This document shows, one piece after another, positions 24,721 through 33,036 of a stretch of DNA of 64,000 bases. Position numbers and translations under genes: made by a program. Numbering within the stretch: the stretch's first letter is position 1; each line of letters begins with the position of its first letter. Under the pieces are notes generated by a model, which was not told the origin of the DNA, made no database searches, and worked only from the letters and a program-made list of their open reading frames with translations. Source of the stretch: F23-D06 sp045130275 (GTDB taxonomy: Bacteria; Bacteroidota; Bacteroidia; Bacteroidales; WCHB1-69); NCBI GenBank assembly GCA_045130275.1, contig JBGUPL010000081.1, forward strand, positions 1 through 64,000, given 5' to 3'.

Positions 24721-25575
24721 CTATCGATAATAGAACGTCGTTGTTGTCTTCCGTTCATAAAGCGGGATGTTCCAGCCGGCTTTGAAGCCGATCATGCCGC
24801 TGAATTTAGCTTTCATATTGTCGGTGGGACCTTCGAAAAACACGTAGTTTCGGTTCGGTTTGGTCCATATCTCATGAAATTCGAGGCCGATGAACAAGTT
24901 CAGCATGCGGTTTTTGCGGACGAACTGGTAGCCTATGAACTGATTGAGTGCGAAACCGCCCGAACGGCGGTCGTAACCTTTGACATAATTGCCGTCAAGT
25001 TGCGGGAACTGGTTACTGTAGTCGTCGAGCCGTAGCCGGTGACTGAAATAGCCTCCACCGATGCGAAGCCAGATTCCAGAGTTTTTCCATCGGTCAACGG
25101 GGATGATTTTGCCGAAATCTGCCTGGACAGTCCAGTAGCGTCCTTCCGCCAAGATGCCACCTGGAGACACCAGTCCGTTGCCGTCGATGACGATGCCCTC
25201 ATCATTGGCCAAGGTGCCGTTGAAGAATGCCGAATCTCGCATGTTGGCGCCAAACATATAGTCGAAATGGAAACCGACCGTCCAGTTTGACTTTGATTTG
25301 AATGTGAATCCCGGCCCGACGGCGAAGTTGCTTTTGAACATTGTACGGAGGTTGCCGAGAGGGAAGTGGTAGGCGAGGTGAGCATCCAGCCAGATCATCG
25401 GGGCTGCCGTGTCAATATAGTCCTTGCTCGAGAAATCTGTCTGATAAACTGGTCTTCTCGATTGAGCGACAGCATTCTCCGGCAAGAACAAAGCCAGCGT
25501 AACCGCGAAAAAGAGAAAAAGATGCAACAGACAGTAATCTGCCGCATCTTTCTCGGTATGCTTAAAATTAATCAT
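24721..25575 (-). CDS. Outer-membrane beta-barrel protein, unknown
   Basis: 284 residues. N-terminal signal peptide ends around ENAVAQ (about residue 38), preceded by a hydrophobic run LLHLFLFFAVTLALFL. The mature protein is a chain of alternating strands rich in Tyr, Phe and Gly (IWLDAHLAYHFPLGNL, NWTVGFHFDYMFG, GGYFSHRLRLDDYS, NLFIGLEFHEIWT), ending in TTTTFYYR, consistent with an 8-10-strand barrel. The '...LFIGLEFHEIWTKPNRNYVF' pattern recurs in unnamed Bacteroidota outer-membrane proteins. No function can be read. It is separated from waaA by a short GATTGGT repeat. Confidence 0.65.
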   Translation of the reverse strand: MINFKHTEKDAADYCLLHLFLFFAVTLALFLPENAVAQSRRPVYQTDFSSKDYIDTAAPMIWLDAHLAYHFPLGNLRTMFKSNFAVGPGFTFKSKSNWTVGFHFDYMFGANMRDSAFFNGTLANDEGIVIDGNGLVSPGGILAEGRYWTVQADFGKIIPVDRWKNSGIWLRIGGGYFSHRLRLDDYSNQFPQLDGNYVKGYDRRSGGFALNQFIGYQFVRKNRMLNLFIGLEFHEIWTKPNRNYVFFEGPTDNMKAKFSGMIGFKAGWNIPLYERKTTTTFYYR

Positions 25576-25600
25576 AAATCTGATCTGAATAATAAATACT

Positions 25601-25680
25601 TGGCTGTTGGCTTTTAGCTATTGGCTTTAAGTATGAATCACTTGCCAACAGCCAATAGCCAACAGCTAATAGCCAAAACT
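25601..25680. repeat. AGCCAAC/AGCCAAT heptamer inverted array
   Basis: Left arm 25601-25626 (TGGCTGTTGGCTTTTAGCTA type) and right arm 25644-25677 (CCAACAG CCAATAG CCAACAG CTAATAG) are heptamer arrays in opposite orientation and largely complementary, so the region can form a long hairpin. The right end contains the stop of the aminotransferase gene (minus strand, 25679-25681). Confidence 0.75.
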
Positions 25681-26878
25681 AGTTCGTGCGTCCTGGATAG
25701 ACTTTCAGGGCTTCGCGGAGACACTCGACGGCTTTCTCCAAGTCGGAGACGTTGAGGCAATAGCTGATGCGGACTTCGTTGACGCCTTGGCCTTTCTTGG
25801 AATAGAAGCCGGTGGCGGGAGCGAACATCACGGTAGCGCCTTTGTAGCTGAAATCTTCGAGCAGCCAGCGGCAGAATTTGTCGGAGTCGTCGATGGGCAG
25901 ACGTGCGACGCAGTAGAAGGCACCCTTCGGCATCGGGACGAAGCAGCCAGGGATGGCGTTCACGCCGTTGACGATGGTGTTGCGGCGGGCCACATACTCT
26001 TTGTTGACGCTGTCGAAATAGACCTTGGGGGTGTCAACGGCGGCCTCACCGAGAATCTGTCCGTAGGACGGCGGGCTCAAACGGGCCTGCGCCATCTTCA
26101 TGGCCGTGGCATAAACTTCCTTGTTATGCGTGATGAATGCACCCACACGCACGCCACATGCACTGTAACGCTTTGATACAGAGTCTAAAAGCACTACATT
26201 GTCAGCAATGTCGGTCAGTTCCATGACGGAGAAGTGTTTCACGCCGTCATAGCAGAATTCACGATACACCTCGTCGGCGAAGAGGAAGAGGTCGTGTTTT
26301 TTGGCGATCTCACCCAACTTCAGGATTTCCTCTTTGGAATAGAGGTAGCCGGTGGGGTTGTTGGGGTTACAGATCATGATGGCCTTGGTCTTCGGAGTGA
26401 TGACCTTCTCAAAATCCTCGATGGAGGGCAGCGCGAAGCCGTTCTCGATCGTGGAGATGATGGGTTTCACCACCACGCCGCACATCGTGGCGAAAGCGTT
26501 GTAGTTGGCGTAGAAAGGTTCCGGGATGATGATTTCGTCGCCGGGGTCCATGCAGCTGTTGAAGGCGAAAAGGAGGCCTTCGCTGCCGCCGGTGGTGACG
26601 ATGATCTCGTCAGTGGTGACCTCGATGCCCACGCTGTGGTAGTATTCCACCAGTTTCTTGCGGTAGCTGAGATTGCCGGCGGAGTGGCTGTAGGCAATCA
26701 CCGGAATGTCGGCGTTGCGCACGGCGTCACGGGCTCCTTTCGGGGTCTCGATGTCGGGTTGACCGATGTTCAGATGATAAACGTGAATGCCGCGACTTTT
26801 GGCAGCATCGGAGAAGGGAACGAGCTTCCGAATAGGGGAAGACTGCATGCTTGCACCTTTTTGAGAAATTTTCGGCAT
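25679..26878 (-). CDS. aspC: PLP-dependent aminotransferase (aspartate aminotransferase-like, class I)
   Basis: 399 residues. Fold-type I aminotransferase: GQPDIETP near the N-terminus, TTGGSEGLLFAFNSCMDPGD, the CNPNNPTGYLYS loop (substrate Asn), FADEVYREFCYDG (PLP ring Asp) and the Schiff-base lysine K236 in SVSKRYSACGVRVG, then RISYCLN with the C-terminal substrate Arg. It probably uses 2-oxoglutarate and aspartate, but class-I specificity is not certain from sequence. Monocistronic with a TATATTTG promoter (26935-26942). Confidence 0.9.
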   Translation of the reverse strand: MPKISQKGASMQSSPIRKLVPFSDAAKSRGIHVYHLNIGQPDIETPKGARDAVRNADIPVIAYSHSAGNLSYRKKLVEYYHSVGIEVTTDEIIVTTGGSEGLLFAFNSCMDPGDEIIIPEPFYANYNAFATMCGVVVKPIISTIENGFALPSIEDFEKVITPKTKAIMICNPNNPTGYLYSKEEILKLGEIAKKHDLFLFADEVYREFCYDGVKHFSVMELTDIADNVVLLDSVSKRYSACGVRVGAFITHNKEVYATAMKMAQARLSPPSYGQILGEAAVDTPKVYFDSVNKEYVARRNTIVNGVNAIPGCFVPMPKGAFYCVARLPIDDSDKFCRWLLEDFSYKGATVMFAPATGFYSKKGQGVNEVRISYCLNVSDLEKAVECLREALKVYPGRTN

Positions 26879-26934
26879 AATTTTTTATGTTATTAGATTG
26901 ATAATCAGTTAGATAGTTTTATCTATTTAAGTTG

Positions 26935-26942
26935 CAAATATA
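26935..26942 (-). promoter_or_regulatory. -7 element for aminotransferase gene
   Basis: TATATTTG on the minus strand, 56 bp before the start at 26878. Confidence 0.55.
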
Positions 26943-27039
26943 CAAAATCTTTGTACTGTGCAATGATAAATTTGATATTTATGCCGAATGAAGATCGAAG
27001 ATTGGTGCAAGTCGATCTAGATGGGGATATTTCCGAACC

Positions 27040-27462
27040 CTATTCCACCACTACCTTCAGCACACGCTGGTAATCAGGACTATACACCCTAAGGCGGCAC
27101 ACATCGCCCGCATGATATAGCGAGTCGCTGAACCACATCCTGAACTCGGCGGAAGTGGTGAGCACCGCGCCGTTGCTGCCCCCGTTGTATCCTGTACCTT
27201 GCTGGTAGATGTGGAAATTGTCGCTCCCGTTGACCAGCGACTCCGGATAGCCCGTGGGAAGCTGCCAATAGAAATCATAGTGTGAACGCTGGGAAACCGT
27301 CTTGATGCCAATCTCCTGGTATGAGTTCAGCGGGACCACAAGCGTATCGGAGGTAAGTTCCTCCCCTTCCACATAAAACCGCACACTCGGGTCCACCGCC
27401 GGCCGCTCGCAAGCAGCGATGACCAAGACAAACAATAGTGAAATAAAAGCTACTCTTTTCAT
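27040..27462 (-). CDS. Lipoprotein, end of ECF-sigma envelope operon
   Basis: 140 residues. Signal peptide with lipobox VIAAC (Cys18), then CERPAVDPSVRFYVEGEEL. The CERP start is shared with the lipoprotein at 29887-30312 (LLACERPVIHTDV), so the two may be paralogues. The mature part looks like a small beta-sandwich (VPLNSYQEIGIKTVS, VCRLRVYSPDYQRVLKVVVE), resembling PKD-like domains. Last gene of the minus-strand group that starts with the ECF factor at 32168. Confidence 0.7.
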   Translation of the reverse strand: MKRVAFISLLFVLVIAACERPAVDPSVRFYVEGEELTSDTLVVPLNSYQEIGIKTVSQRSHYDFYWQLPTGYPESLVNGSDNFHIYQQGTGYNGGSNGAVLTTSAEFRMWFSDSLYHAGDVCRLRVYSPDYQRVLKVVVE

Positions 27463-27507
27463 AATTTTAATAATTCTCTTAATTTCTTAGTTTCTTAATT
27501 CTTTTCA

Positions 27508-29241
27508 TTAGAACTCATATCCTATGCCAACACTTCCCAGACCCTTGTATCCGGCACCCAGTTCAATGCTGCCGAACACGTGGCGCCAGCCGGCCTTCAC
27601 GCCCAACAGCGTCACGTGGAAGGTGGAGAACTGCGTGGGCGTATAGTCACCGTTTATGCCGTCGCTGAACCACGGATGACGGTGCTCTGGGTAGGTGACA
27701 TAGTAGCAATCCTCGGTGCCGAAAAATTGCGCGAACCCGACCGACAGAGCCGAATAGAGGGTGACGTGCGGACGGTTCAGATAGGAGAATCGCACCTCGG
27801 GCATCAAGGCAACCGAATAGAATTCGCGGTTGCAGGAAGCTATGAAATCTGAACCGTTTTGTATCTTTTCAGGATCCCGATAGTAGGCTGTACTGAGCGA
27901 CAGGCCAAGCCAGAACCATTTAGCCACACGATAGTGGTAGCCGATGGAAAACACCGGTGTGCTGAAGAAATCCTCGTTGCGCCAGCTGCGGTTGGGTTCC
28001 ATGCTGTTCGGATAGACGAACACAAAGTAGCGGTCGAAGAGCATCACGCCCGTGGGGTCGCACACGTCAAATTTGAACTCGTGGCGATACAGCCCTTCTT
28101 CTCTCCACTTTTCACATTTCTCAGCACACCGTTTCGACTTTTGAAATGTCTGGATGAAAGTGATTTGCGTGTTGAACATATTGCTGCGCAAGCGGAAAGT
28201 ACCGTTGTCGTATGAGACTGGCATTATGTGGTCAACTCCATTATAACCGTCAATCCGTACCGAATAGTTGCCGCTGGCGAAATCCCTGAACGGGAGGTCT
28301 ATGCCGACGGTCCAGCGGAGCAGTCCACCGTAACCCAACCGGAAATAGAAACCCGCATTCGCCAGCAAGTCCACATGGAAGCGATTGGCATCCAGCACTT
28401 CCGGGGCCAGTCGCAGATGGTCGTAATACTCGGTGGTGTCAGGCAATATCAGGCCAGGCATGGAGTACGGACTGCTGACATCATTGTCGTAGCCAGCCAC
28501 GAAGGTGTACCACGGCATACGGAGGCGCACGCCGGCAGAGAGCGTCACCCACACCTTCTGCGAAACGGGCGCGTGAAACTCGAACTTCACCGGCATTGAG
28601 AAACCGGTGCTGTAGATGCCATAGCTGGTGTTGTTAAAGGGCACTATGTTATCGTGTGTTATCCATGTCTCGTCATTGCGATTGTGGAAATGGAGTGCCC
28701 CTGTGGTGCCGTATTCGAGTCCTGCCAAGAGGCCGAGGTACTTGGCGAAGTGGTAGGCGAACTCCAACCCGACATGGCCGCCAATGGAATTTTTGGCCTT
28801 CATATGCTGTGTGTTAGACAGTTTCGCCTTGGACAAAATGTCGGCCTCCAGCACATAACCCAACTGGAAACCCTTGAAGAACAGGGCCTCCGGCAGATCG
28901 GCATACCACTTCTTCTTCGGCTCTTTCTGATGGAGAGCCTTTTCTGAGGCGGGCGTTTGGATGGTCTGGACGGTGGTGTCCGCCTTTGCGGGGAGCGTAT
29001 TCTCCTCTCCATTCAGACTTTCGGCGGCCTTCTCGTTTCCGACGTTATGATGAAGCCGGATGGTGTCGTGCAGGAATACCGTGTCACGGGAGACGATGGT
29101 GTCATAAACCTTTTGTGTCTCAATCACGTAGATGGTGTCGCGCTGTTGCGCCGCAAGCTCGTCCATCCCCGCCAGCATCAGCACGACAACCAGCATCAGG
29201 CTATATTTCTTGAACATGAACAGATCTTTCATAATTCTCAA
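27508..29241 (-). CDS. Outer-membrane beta-barrel protein with RDTV-motif N-terminus
   Basis: 577 residues. Signal peptide ends around ELAAQ. The following 30 residues repeat an Asp-Thr-hydrophobic pattern (RDTIYVIETQKVYDTIVSRDTV, HDTIRL). After a linker rich in Lys, Glu and Thr, the rest (about 120-577) is a long series of Tyr/Phe-rich strands ending KGLGSVGIGYEF, whose terminal Phe suits BAM-assembled barrels. The start overlaps the stop of the upstream membrane-anchored protein by 4 bp, and that protein ends in the same D-T-V pattern. Probably a large outer-membrane barrel of an envelope stress or uptake system; unknown function. Confidence 0.65.
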   Translation of the reverse strand: MRIMKDLFMFKKYSLMLVVVLMLAGMDELAAQQRDTIYVIETQKVYDTIVSRDTVFLHDTIRLHHNVGNEKAAESLNGEENTLPAKADTTVQTIQTPASEKALHQKEPKKKWYADLPEALFFKGFQLGYVLEADILSKAKLSNTQHMKAKNSIGGHVGLEFAYHFAKYLGLLAGLEYGTTGALHFHNRNDETWITHDNIVPFNNTSYGIYSTGFSMPVKFEFHAPVSQKVWVTLSAGVRLRMPWYTFVAGYDNDVSSPYSMPGLILPDTTEYYDHLRLAPEVLDANRFHVDLLANAGFYFRLGYGGLLRWTVGIDLPFRDFASGNYSVRIDGYNGVDHIMPVSYDNGTFRLRSNMFNTQITFIQTFQKSKRCAEKCEKWREEGLYRHEFKFDVCDPTGVMLFDRYFVFVYPNSMEPNRSWRNEDFFSTPVFSIGYHYRVAKWFWLGLSLSTAYYRDPEKIQNGSDFIASCNREFYSVALMPEVRFSYLNRPHVTLYSALSVGFAQFFGTEDCYYVTYPEHRHPWFSDGINGDYTPTQFSTFHVTLLGVKAGWRHVFGSIELGAGYKGLGSVGIGYEF

Positions 29242-29816
29242 TTTTCAATATACACGGTATCTTTGACAACGACAGTTTCGTTGATTCGCACGGTGTCGCG
29301 CTGGACGACAGTCTTCTTGATGATGACGGGCTCGGATGTTGTGGATGTCGCTGTGGTTTTGGGAGTTGTCGTTTTGACGGTTTCCTCCTTTTGAGAAGAA
29401 ACCTTGGAACTATTTGAAGCGGTTGATGTTTGGCTCCCCGGCTCAACAACAGCCTGCTCAGAGGATTCTTCTGTATAAAGGACAGTACTGTCTGTGAAGG
29501 GCTCTTCCGATAAGGAGTCAGCCGTCACCAAGGCGGTTTGTTCGGCGGGAAGCTTTGAGGGCGTCTCGTCTTGCAGTGCGTGCGTGACCAGCAGGGTTCC
29601 GCCCACGCCCACGGCGAATGAGACGGTCCCTATCAGGATCTCCTTGGCGTGCGACAGCAGCCAGATGCCCGCGCCGGTTTTGGAAGCGGCTGCGGCAGCG
29701 GCAACCTGGGCGTCTGTCATCGGGGCCTGCGGCATGCGGGAGACCTCGGAGACGCCCCGCTCAAACAATCGGTCCAAATCTTTAGCACTGCTCATATGAT
29801 TCTTATGTCGTGTCAT
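29238..29816 (-). CDS. Single-pass membrane protein with RDTV-motif tail (possible anti-sigma)
   Basis: 192 residues. Cytosolic N-terminus (SSAKDLDRLFERGVSEVSRM, then an Ala-rich stretch), one membrane segment at about 60-80 (ILIGTVSFAVGVGGTLLVTH), and a ~110-residue extracytoplasmic part dominated by Ser, Thr, Glu and Lys, ending in VVQRDTVRINETVVVKDTVY. The DTV pattern is repeated at the start of the next protein. The topology (short cytosolic domain, one TM, periplasmic tail) inside an ECF-sigma operon fits an anti-sigma-type regulator, but no known anti-sigma domain is visible. Confidence 0.6.
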   Translation of the reverse strand: MTRHKNHMSSAKDLDRLFERGVSEVSRMPQAPMTDAQVAAAAAASKTGAGIWLLSHAKEILIGTVSFAVGVGGTLLVTHALQDETPSKLPAEQTALVTADSLSEEPFTDSTVLYTEESSEQAVVEPGSQTSTASNSSKVSSQKEETVKTTTPKTTATSTTSEPVIIKKTVVQRDTVRINETVVVKDTVYIEN

Positions 29817-29886
29817 GAATGGAAATGAGGGATGGTTGGGTTTTGTTGAATTGTCACTATATTACGATTTTTTTGGCTGTTGGCCG

Positions 29887-30312
29887 TTAGAATGTGAGGG
29901 TGTTCTGATACCAGAAGGTACCGTCAATGTTGATAGTGATCGTGTAGGTGCCACTGCGAATGTTGTGAAGTGTATATTCCAATGTCTTGGAACACAAACA
30001 GTCCGCAGAGATGTTGTCATCCACGCTATAGTTGATGACGATGTCGTTTCCTGCTATCTGTGCATTCACATCCACGTTGGAAGCTGCACAGTTGAGCAAC
30101 ATTTCGTGGGTGACGTGCAAGACGCCGTGAGAATAGGAGAAGACAGGATCGCTTTCGCCGTCCTTCTCACCAGCATGGCAGGATGAGAGTTCAGAATCCG
30201 ATACCTGCACATCCGTGTGAATGACCGGTCTTTCACAGGCCAGCAGCAGCCATAGGCCAGCCAAGCCTATGACAGATATTAAACTAAGGGTGATACTGAT
30301 CTTTTTCATCAT
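29887..30312 (-). CDS. Lipoprotein of ECF-sigma envelope operon
   Basis: 141 residues, signal peptide and lipobox LLLAC (Cys26 in LACERPVIHTDV). Cysteines at SSCHAGE, NCAAS and DCLCSK. The body is probably beta-sandwich (TIEVN-like strands: TLHNIRSGTYTITINIDG). The CERP motif after the lipid cysteine is shared with the lipoprotein at 27040-27462. Unknown function; the GTYTITINIDGTFWYQNTL end resembles immunoglobulin-like domains. Confidence 0.68.
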   Translation of the reverse strand: MMKKISITLSLISVIGLAGLWLLLACERPVIHTDVQVSDSELSSCHAGEKDGESDPVFSYSHGVLHVTHEMLLNCAASNVDVNAQIAGNDIVINYSVDDNISADCLCSKTLEYTLHNIRSGTYTITINIDGTFWYQNTLTF

Positions 30313-30353
30313 ATTGATTGTCTCTTTAACTTTGAACTCTTAATTTCAAACTC

Positions 30354-30878
30354 CTAATTTTTAACTTCCAAGTAGTTACTTTCTTCCGTCGCTTGGTAAT
30401 GCTCGTCCGTGATGGTAAAAGTGAGTTTCCCATAGGATGGATGACCGTTGAACCAGCGGCCGTAGTGGCGTGTCTCCTCATATTGATAGAGGGTGGAACT
30501 GAAATTATAGGGACTGATGCCTGTTGTGTCCCCAGCATAATACATTACTTGCGGCCCAAGTTCCCCATCGAAGCGAAAAGTCACGCTGTTACTGTAATAT
30601 TGGAGAAATGCCTGTACCCCTTCTTCAAAACTGGCAGCACCGACACCGCCGGAGTGTTGTATCACCACTTCCTGCCCCGGGACAAGCGTGTAACTTTCGT
30701 TTGTCCAGGTATGGGTGGAGTCCGTTCCACTATCGTACCAGCTATATGGGGCGGGGATGACGGTCACGCTGTGCGAAGAGGCGTTACGGATGAGCATATC
30801 CTCGTTGTAGCCTGGATCGCAAGCGGTGGCCAGCACCGTTAGCAAGATAATTGCTGTGAATTGTATCGTCAATTTCAT
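30354..30878 (-). CDS. Lipoprotein of ECF-sigma envelope operon
   Basis: 174 residues. Signal peptide MKLTIQFTAIILLTVLATAC (lipobox LATAC, Cys20). Mature part NASSHSVTVIPAPYSW, SYTLVPGQEVVIQHSGG and a C-terminal LTFTITDEHYQATE is typical of unnamed Bacteroidales lipoproteins with a 'N-S-s-x-x-V-t' immunoglobulin-like start. No enzymatic motif. Third gene from the ECF factor, separated by a family C repeat block from the gene before it. Confidence 0.68.
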   Translation of the reverse strand: MKLTIQFTAIILLTVLATACDPGYNEDMLIRNASSHSVTVIPAPYSWYDSGTDSTHTWTNESYTLVPGQEVVIQHSGGVGAASFEEGVQAFLQYYSNSVTFRFDGELGPQVMYYAGDTTGISPYNFSSTLYQYEETRHYGRWFNGHPSYGKLTFTITDEHYQATEESNYLEVKN

Positions 30879-30920
30879 ATCTGTATTATTTGGAATTTAC
30901 CATCATTTTTTTCTTGTTAC

Positions 30921-31000
30921 CCGCACACCTGCGGCGTGCGAATCTCTATCGACATCGTCCTTCCCTACCGAGTCTTGCAGACCTGACGTTCTGCACCGAG
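30921..31000. repeat. Family C element, second locus
   Basis: Hairpins 30922-30940 (CGCACACCTGCGGCGTGCG) and 30976-30995 (TGCAGACCTGACGTTCTGCA). The order and spacing of the two hairpins, and the TCCCTAC text between them, match 13257-13334, so these are two copies of one ~80-bp element. It lies in the 147-bp gap between two lipoprotein genes of the ECF operon. Confidence 0.7.
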
Positions 31001-31025
31001 GTCTCATATCCAACTTCTTAACTTC

Positions 31026-31637
31026 TCATTTCTTTAGAAAAGTATAGCAGAAACCATCATACATTCCGTCTTCGCACATCGAAAACACTTGCCCCTCTGC
31101 CTCGCTGTAACCGAGGGTGGCGAGAAACTTGTGCGGCGTGGCCAACGAAATCTTCCCGTTGAAGGCATCTGCGATTTTTTTATGTTGCGACTCGGTAAGT
31201 CGGAAGCGTATGTTGAACCAGGAATAGAAAGGTTCGTCCTGGTCTCCCTTGTTGGTGTATAACGTTTCATCCACGTCATAATCAATGTGATAGGTTCCGG
31301 AGACAACCTTCTCGCCATCTTTAAGTAGGGTGAAACTGCTGCCGTTGAAGACGAGTTCGGCCTCGAAACCTTCGCTCTCGGGAGTGAACCACACGCCGGC
31401 GATGCTTCCCGTAGTAGCGGTCCACCGCCAGGTACCGTCAAGTGCTTTCTTTTCGGGTTTCGTGCATGCGGTCATCAGGAAAGCGACAGCCACCAGGAGG
31501 ATGGCTACGCCCCAAACTGCGCTGCGCTTGGGTGTGGTTACTTGCCCTGTCGAGCTCTTGCCCCTTGAACTACCCCGTCCTTCGGGCACCCCTTCTAAAA
31601 GATGGGGAATGGACTGCTTAAGGAATAATGTTGCCAT
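31026..31637 (-). CDS. Lipoprotein with repeat-derived N-terminal extension
   Basis: 203 residues as read. Residues 1-38 (HLLEGVPEGRGSSRGKSSTG and flanks) are encoded by a family B repeat element. A signal-type helix follows at about 41-57 with a lipobox FLMTAC (Cys58), then TKPEKKALDGTWRWTATTGS, a lipocalin-like start, and alternating strands to the end. An export signal preceded by 38 cytosolic residues is unusual. No good downstream ATG precedes the signal helix, so either the extension is translated, a rare start is used, or the repeat inserted after the original start codon. Second gene of the ECF operon, 12 bp after the sigma gene. Confidence 0.6.
   Translation of the reverse strand: MATLFLKQSIPHLLEGVPEGRGSSRGKSSTGQVTTPKRSAVWGVAILLVAVAFLMTACTKPEKKALDGTWRWTATTGSIAGVWFTPESEGFEAELVFNGSSFTLLKDGEKVVSGTYHIDYDVDETLYTNKGDQDEPFYSWFNIRFRLTESQHKKIADAFNGKISLATPHKFLATLGYSEAEGQVFSMCEDGMYDGFCYTFLKK
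31500..31625 (-). repeat. Family B element inside lipoprotein 5' end
   Basis: On the minus strand, TTCCTTAAGC (31616-31625) leads to GGGGCAAGAGCTCGACAGGGCA (two blocks, 31543-31564) and then AAGTAACC...CCCAA...TTGGG. This matches the order of elements at 6533-6614. The copy is in-frame with the lipoprotein start. Confidence 0.6.
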
Positions 31638-31649
31638 AATATAAATTTT

Positions 31650-32168
31650 TTAGTTTCTTAATTTCTTGATTCTCATCGCCGTCAGCATCCCTTGTAATTC
31701 CGCCCTTGCGCGGGAGAGCAGCACTTTGGAGTTGGCGATGGAGATGTCCAGTTTTTTGGCAATCTGTTTGTGCGACCAGTGTTCTACCGCATAGAGGTTG
31801 AAGACCGTGCGCTGCTTGACACCCAGTTTCTGAATCACCTCCTCGAAATCCTCCCGCGTGAACTCGAACCCATCCATCGTTTTTTCCTCTATCTCCTCCA
31901 CAATTATGTCGGGAAGATTGTCGTCCGCCGCCACCATTTCGGGGCGGTCGCGCAGGTACATCAGCGACTCGTTGACGGCTATCTTCTTTAGCCACCCCTC
32001 GAAACTGCCCCACGCGTGATACGAACTGCCCTTTTCCATCGCCTTCAAGAAAGCGTCCTGCGCCAAATCCTCCGCCACCTGCCAGTCGCCGATATAGCGA
32101 TAGCATACGCCCACCATCTTGCCGATGTTGCGTCGGTACTCCTTTGCCCAGAATTCAGCTTTCTTCAT
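31650..32168 (-). CDS. RNA polymerase sigma factor, ECF
   Basis: 172 residues. Region 2: YIGDWQVAEDLAQDAFLKAME with WGSFEGWLKKIAVNESLMYLR. Region 4: LGVKQRTVFNLYAVEHWSHK and IAKKLDISIANSKVLLSRARAEL. It heads a minus-strand operon of at least seven genes (lipoproteins at 31026, 30354, 29887, 27040; membrane proteins at 29238 and 27508). Promoter TATTTTTG at 32197-32204. The operon looks like a self-contained sigma-controlled envelope system; the effector proteins are all of unknown function. Confidence 0.92.
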   Translation of the reverse strand: MKKAEFWAKEYRRNIGKMVGVCYRYIGDWQVAEDLAQDAFLKAMEKGSSYHAWGSFEGWLKKIAVNESLMYLRDRPEMVAADDNLPDIIVEEIEEKTMDGFEFTREDFEEVIQKLGVKQRTVFNLYAVEHWSHKQIAKKLDISIANSKVLLSRARAELQGMLTAMRIKKLRN

Positions 32169-32196
32169 CTATTCTTGCCGTTCTAAAATGTAGATG

Positions 32197-32204
32197 CAAA
32201 AATA
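32197..32204 (-). promoter_or_regulatory. -7 element for ECF-sigma operon
   Basis: TATTTTTG on the minus strand, 28 bp before the sigma-factor start. Confidence 0.55.
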
Positions 32205-32273
32205 CAAAATGGTTACAAAAAAAATGTATTTTCGCCGTCTATTTTGTTATGCATTGTGCATTGAGAATTGAAA

Positions 32274-33035
32274 ATGGTACGAGCAAAAAAACGTTTAGGA
32301 CAACATTTTCTGAACAACCAAGCGATCGCGCAGGACATCGCCGACGCCATCCGCACGCCTGACGCGCACGTGCTGGAAATCGGTCCCGGCATGGGCGTGC
32401 TCACGCAATATCTTCTGCAGCGCGAGTTCCCGCAGTTCGCCGTCATCGAGCTGGACGAGGAATCCGTTGAGTATCTGCAGGTTCACTATCCGGAATTAGG
32501 TAACAACCTGATTCACGGAGACTTCCTGCAGTATCCGCTGGCCTCGTTTTATGACGGCCCGAAAGTGATTGTCGGCAATTTTCCTTACAACATCTCCTCG
32601 CAGATTCTGTTCAAGGTGTTGGACGAGAAGGAGACCGTGGTGGAGGTCGTGGGCATGTTCCAGAAGGAGGTGGCCGAGCGGGTGTGCGCGCACGCGGGCA
32701 ACAAGCAATATGGCATCCTAAGCGTCTTGTTACAAGCCTATTACGATGCTGAATACTTGTTTACAGTGCAAGAGCATGAGTTCACGCCGCCGCCGCAGGT
32801 GAAGTCGGCCGTCATACGCCTCACCCGCAACTTCGACAAGAAGCTGAACTGCGACGAGAAGACCTTCCGCACGGTGGTGAAAACGGCCTTCAACTATCGC
32901 CGCAAGACCCTCCGCAACGCCCTGCAGTCGTTGCCTTTTGACAAGACATTCGTGGAAACTGAGCCGCTGTTCACGAAACGCGCCGAACAGTTGTCGTTGC
33001 AGGATTTCGAGTATTTGACGGGGAAATTGCTGTAG
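32274..33035 (+). CDS. ksgA: 16S rRNA dimethyladenosine transferase KsgA
   Basis: 253 residues from the ATG at 32274 (MVRAKKRLGQHFL), preferred to an in-frame TTG six bases earlier. KsgA dimethylates A1518 and A1519 of 16S rRNA. Conserved KKRLGQHFL N-terminus, SAM-binding LEIGPGMGVLTQYLL, NFPYNISSQILF (the N-x-P-[YF] catalytic motif) and the C-terminal helical domain are all present. Followed by two hairpin repeats that begin at its stop codon. Confidence 0.95.
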   Translation: MVRAKKRLGQHFLNNQAIAQDIADAIRTPDAHVLEIGPGMGVLTQYLLQREFPQFAVIELDEESVEYLQVHYPELGNNLIHGDFLQYPLASFYDGPKVIVGNFPYNISSQILFKVLDEKETVVEVVGMFQKEVAERVCAHAGNKQYGILSVLLQAYYDAEYLFTVQEHEFTPPPQVKSAVIRLTRNFDKKLNCDEKTFRTVVKTAFNYRRKTLRNALQSLPFDKTFVETEPLFTKRAEQLSLQDFEYLTGKLL

Positions 33036-33036
33036 T

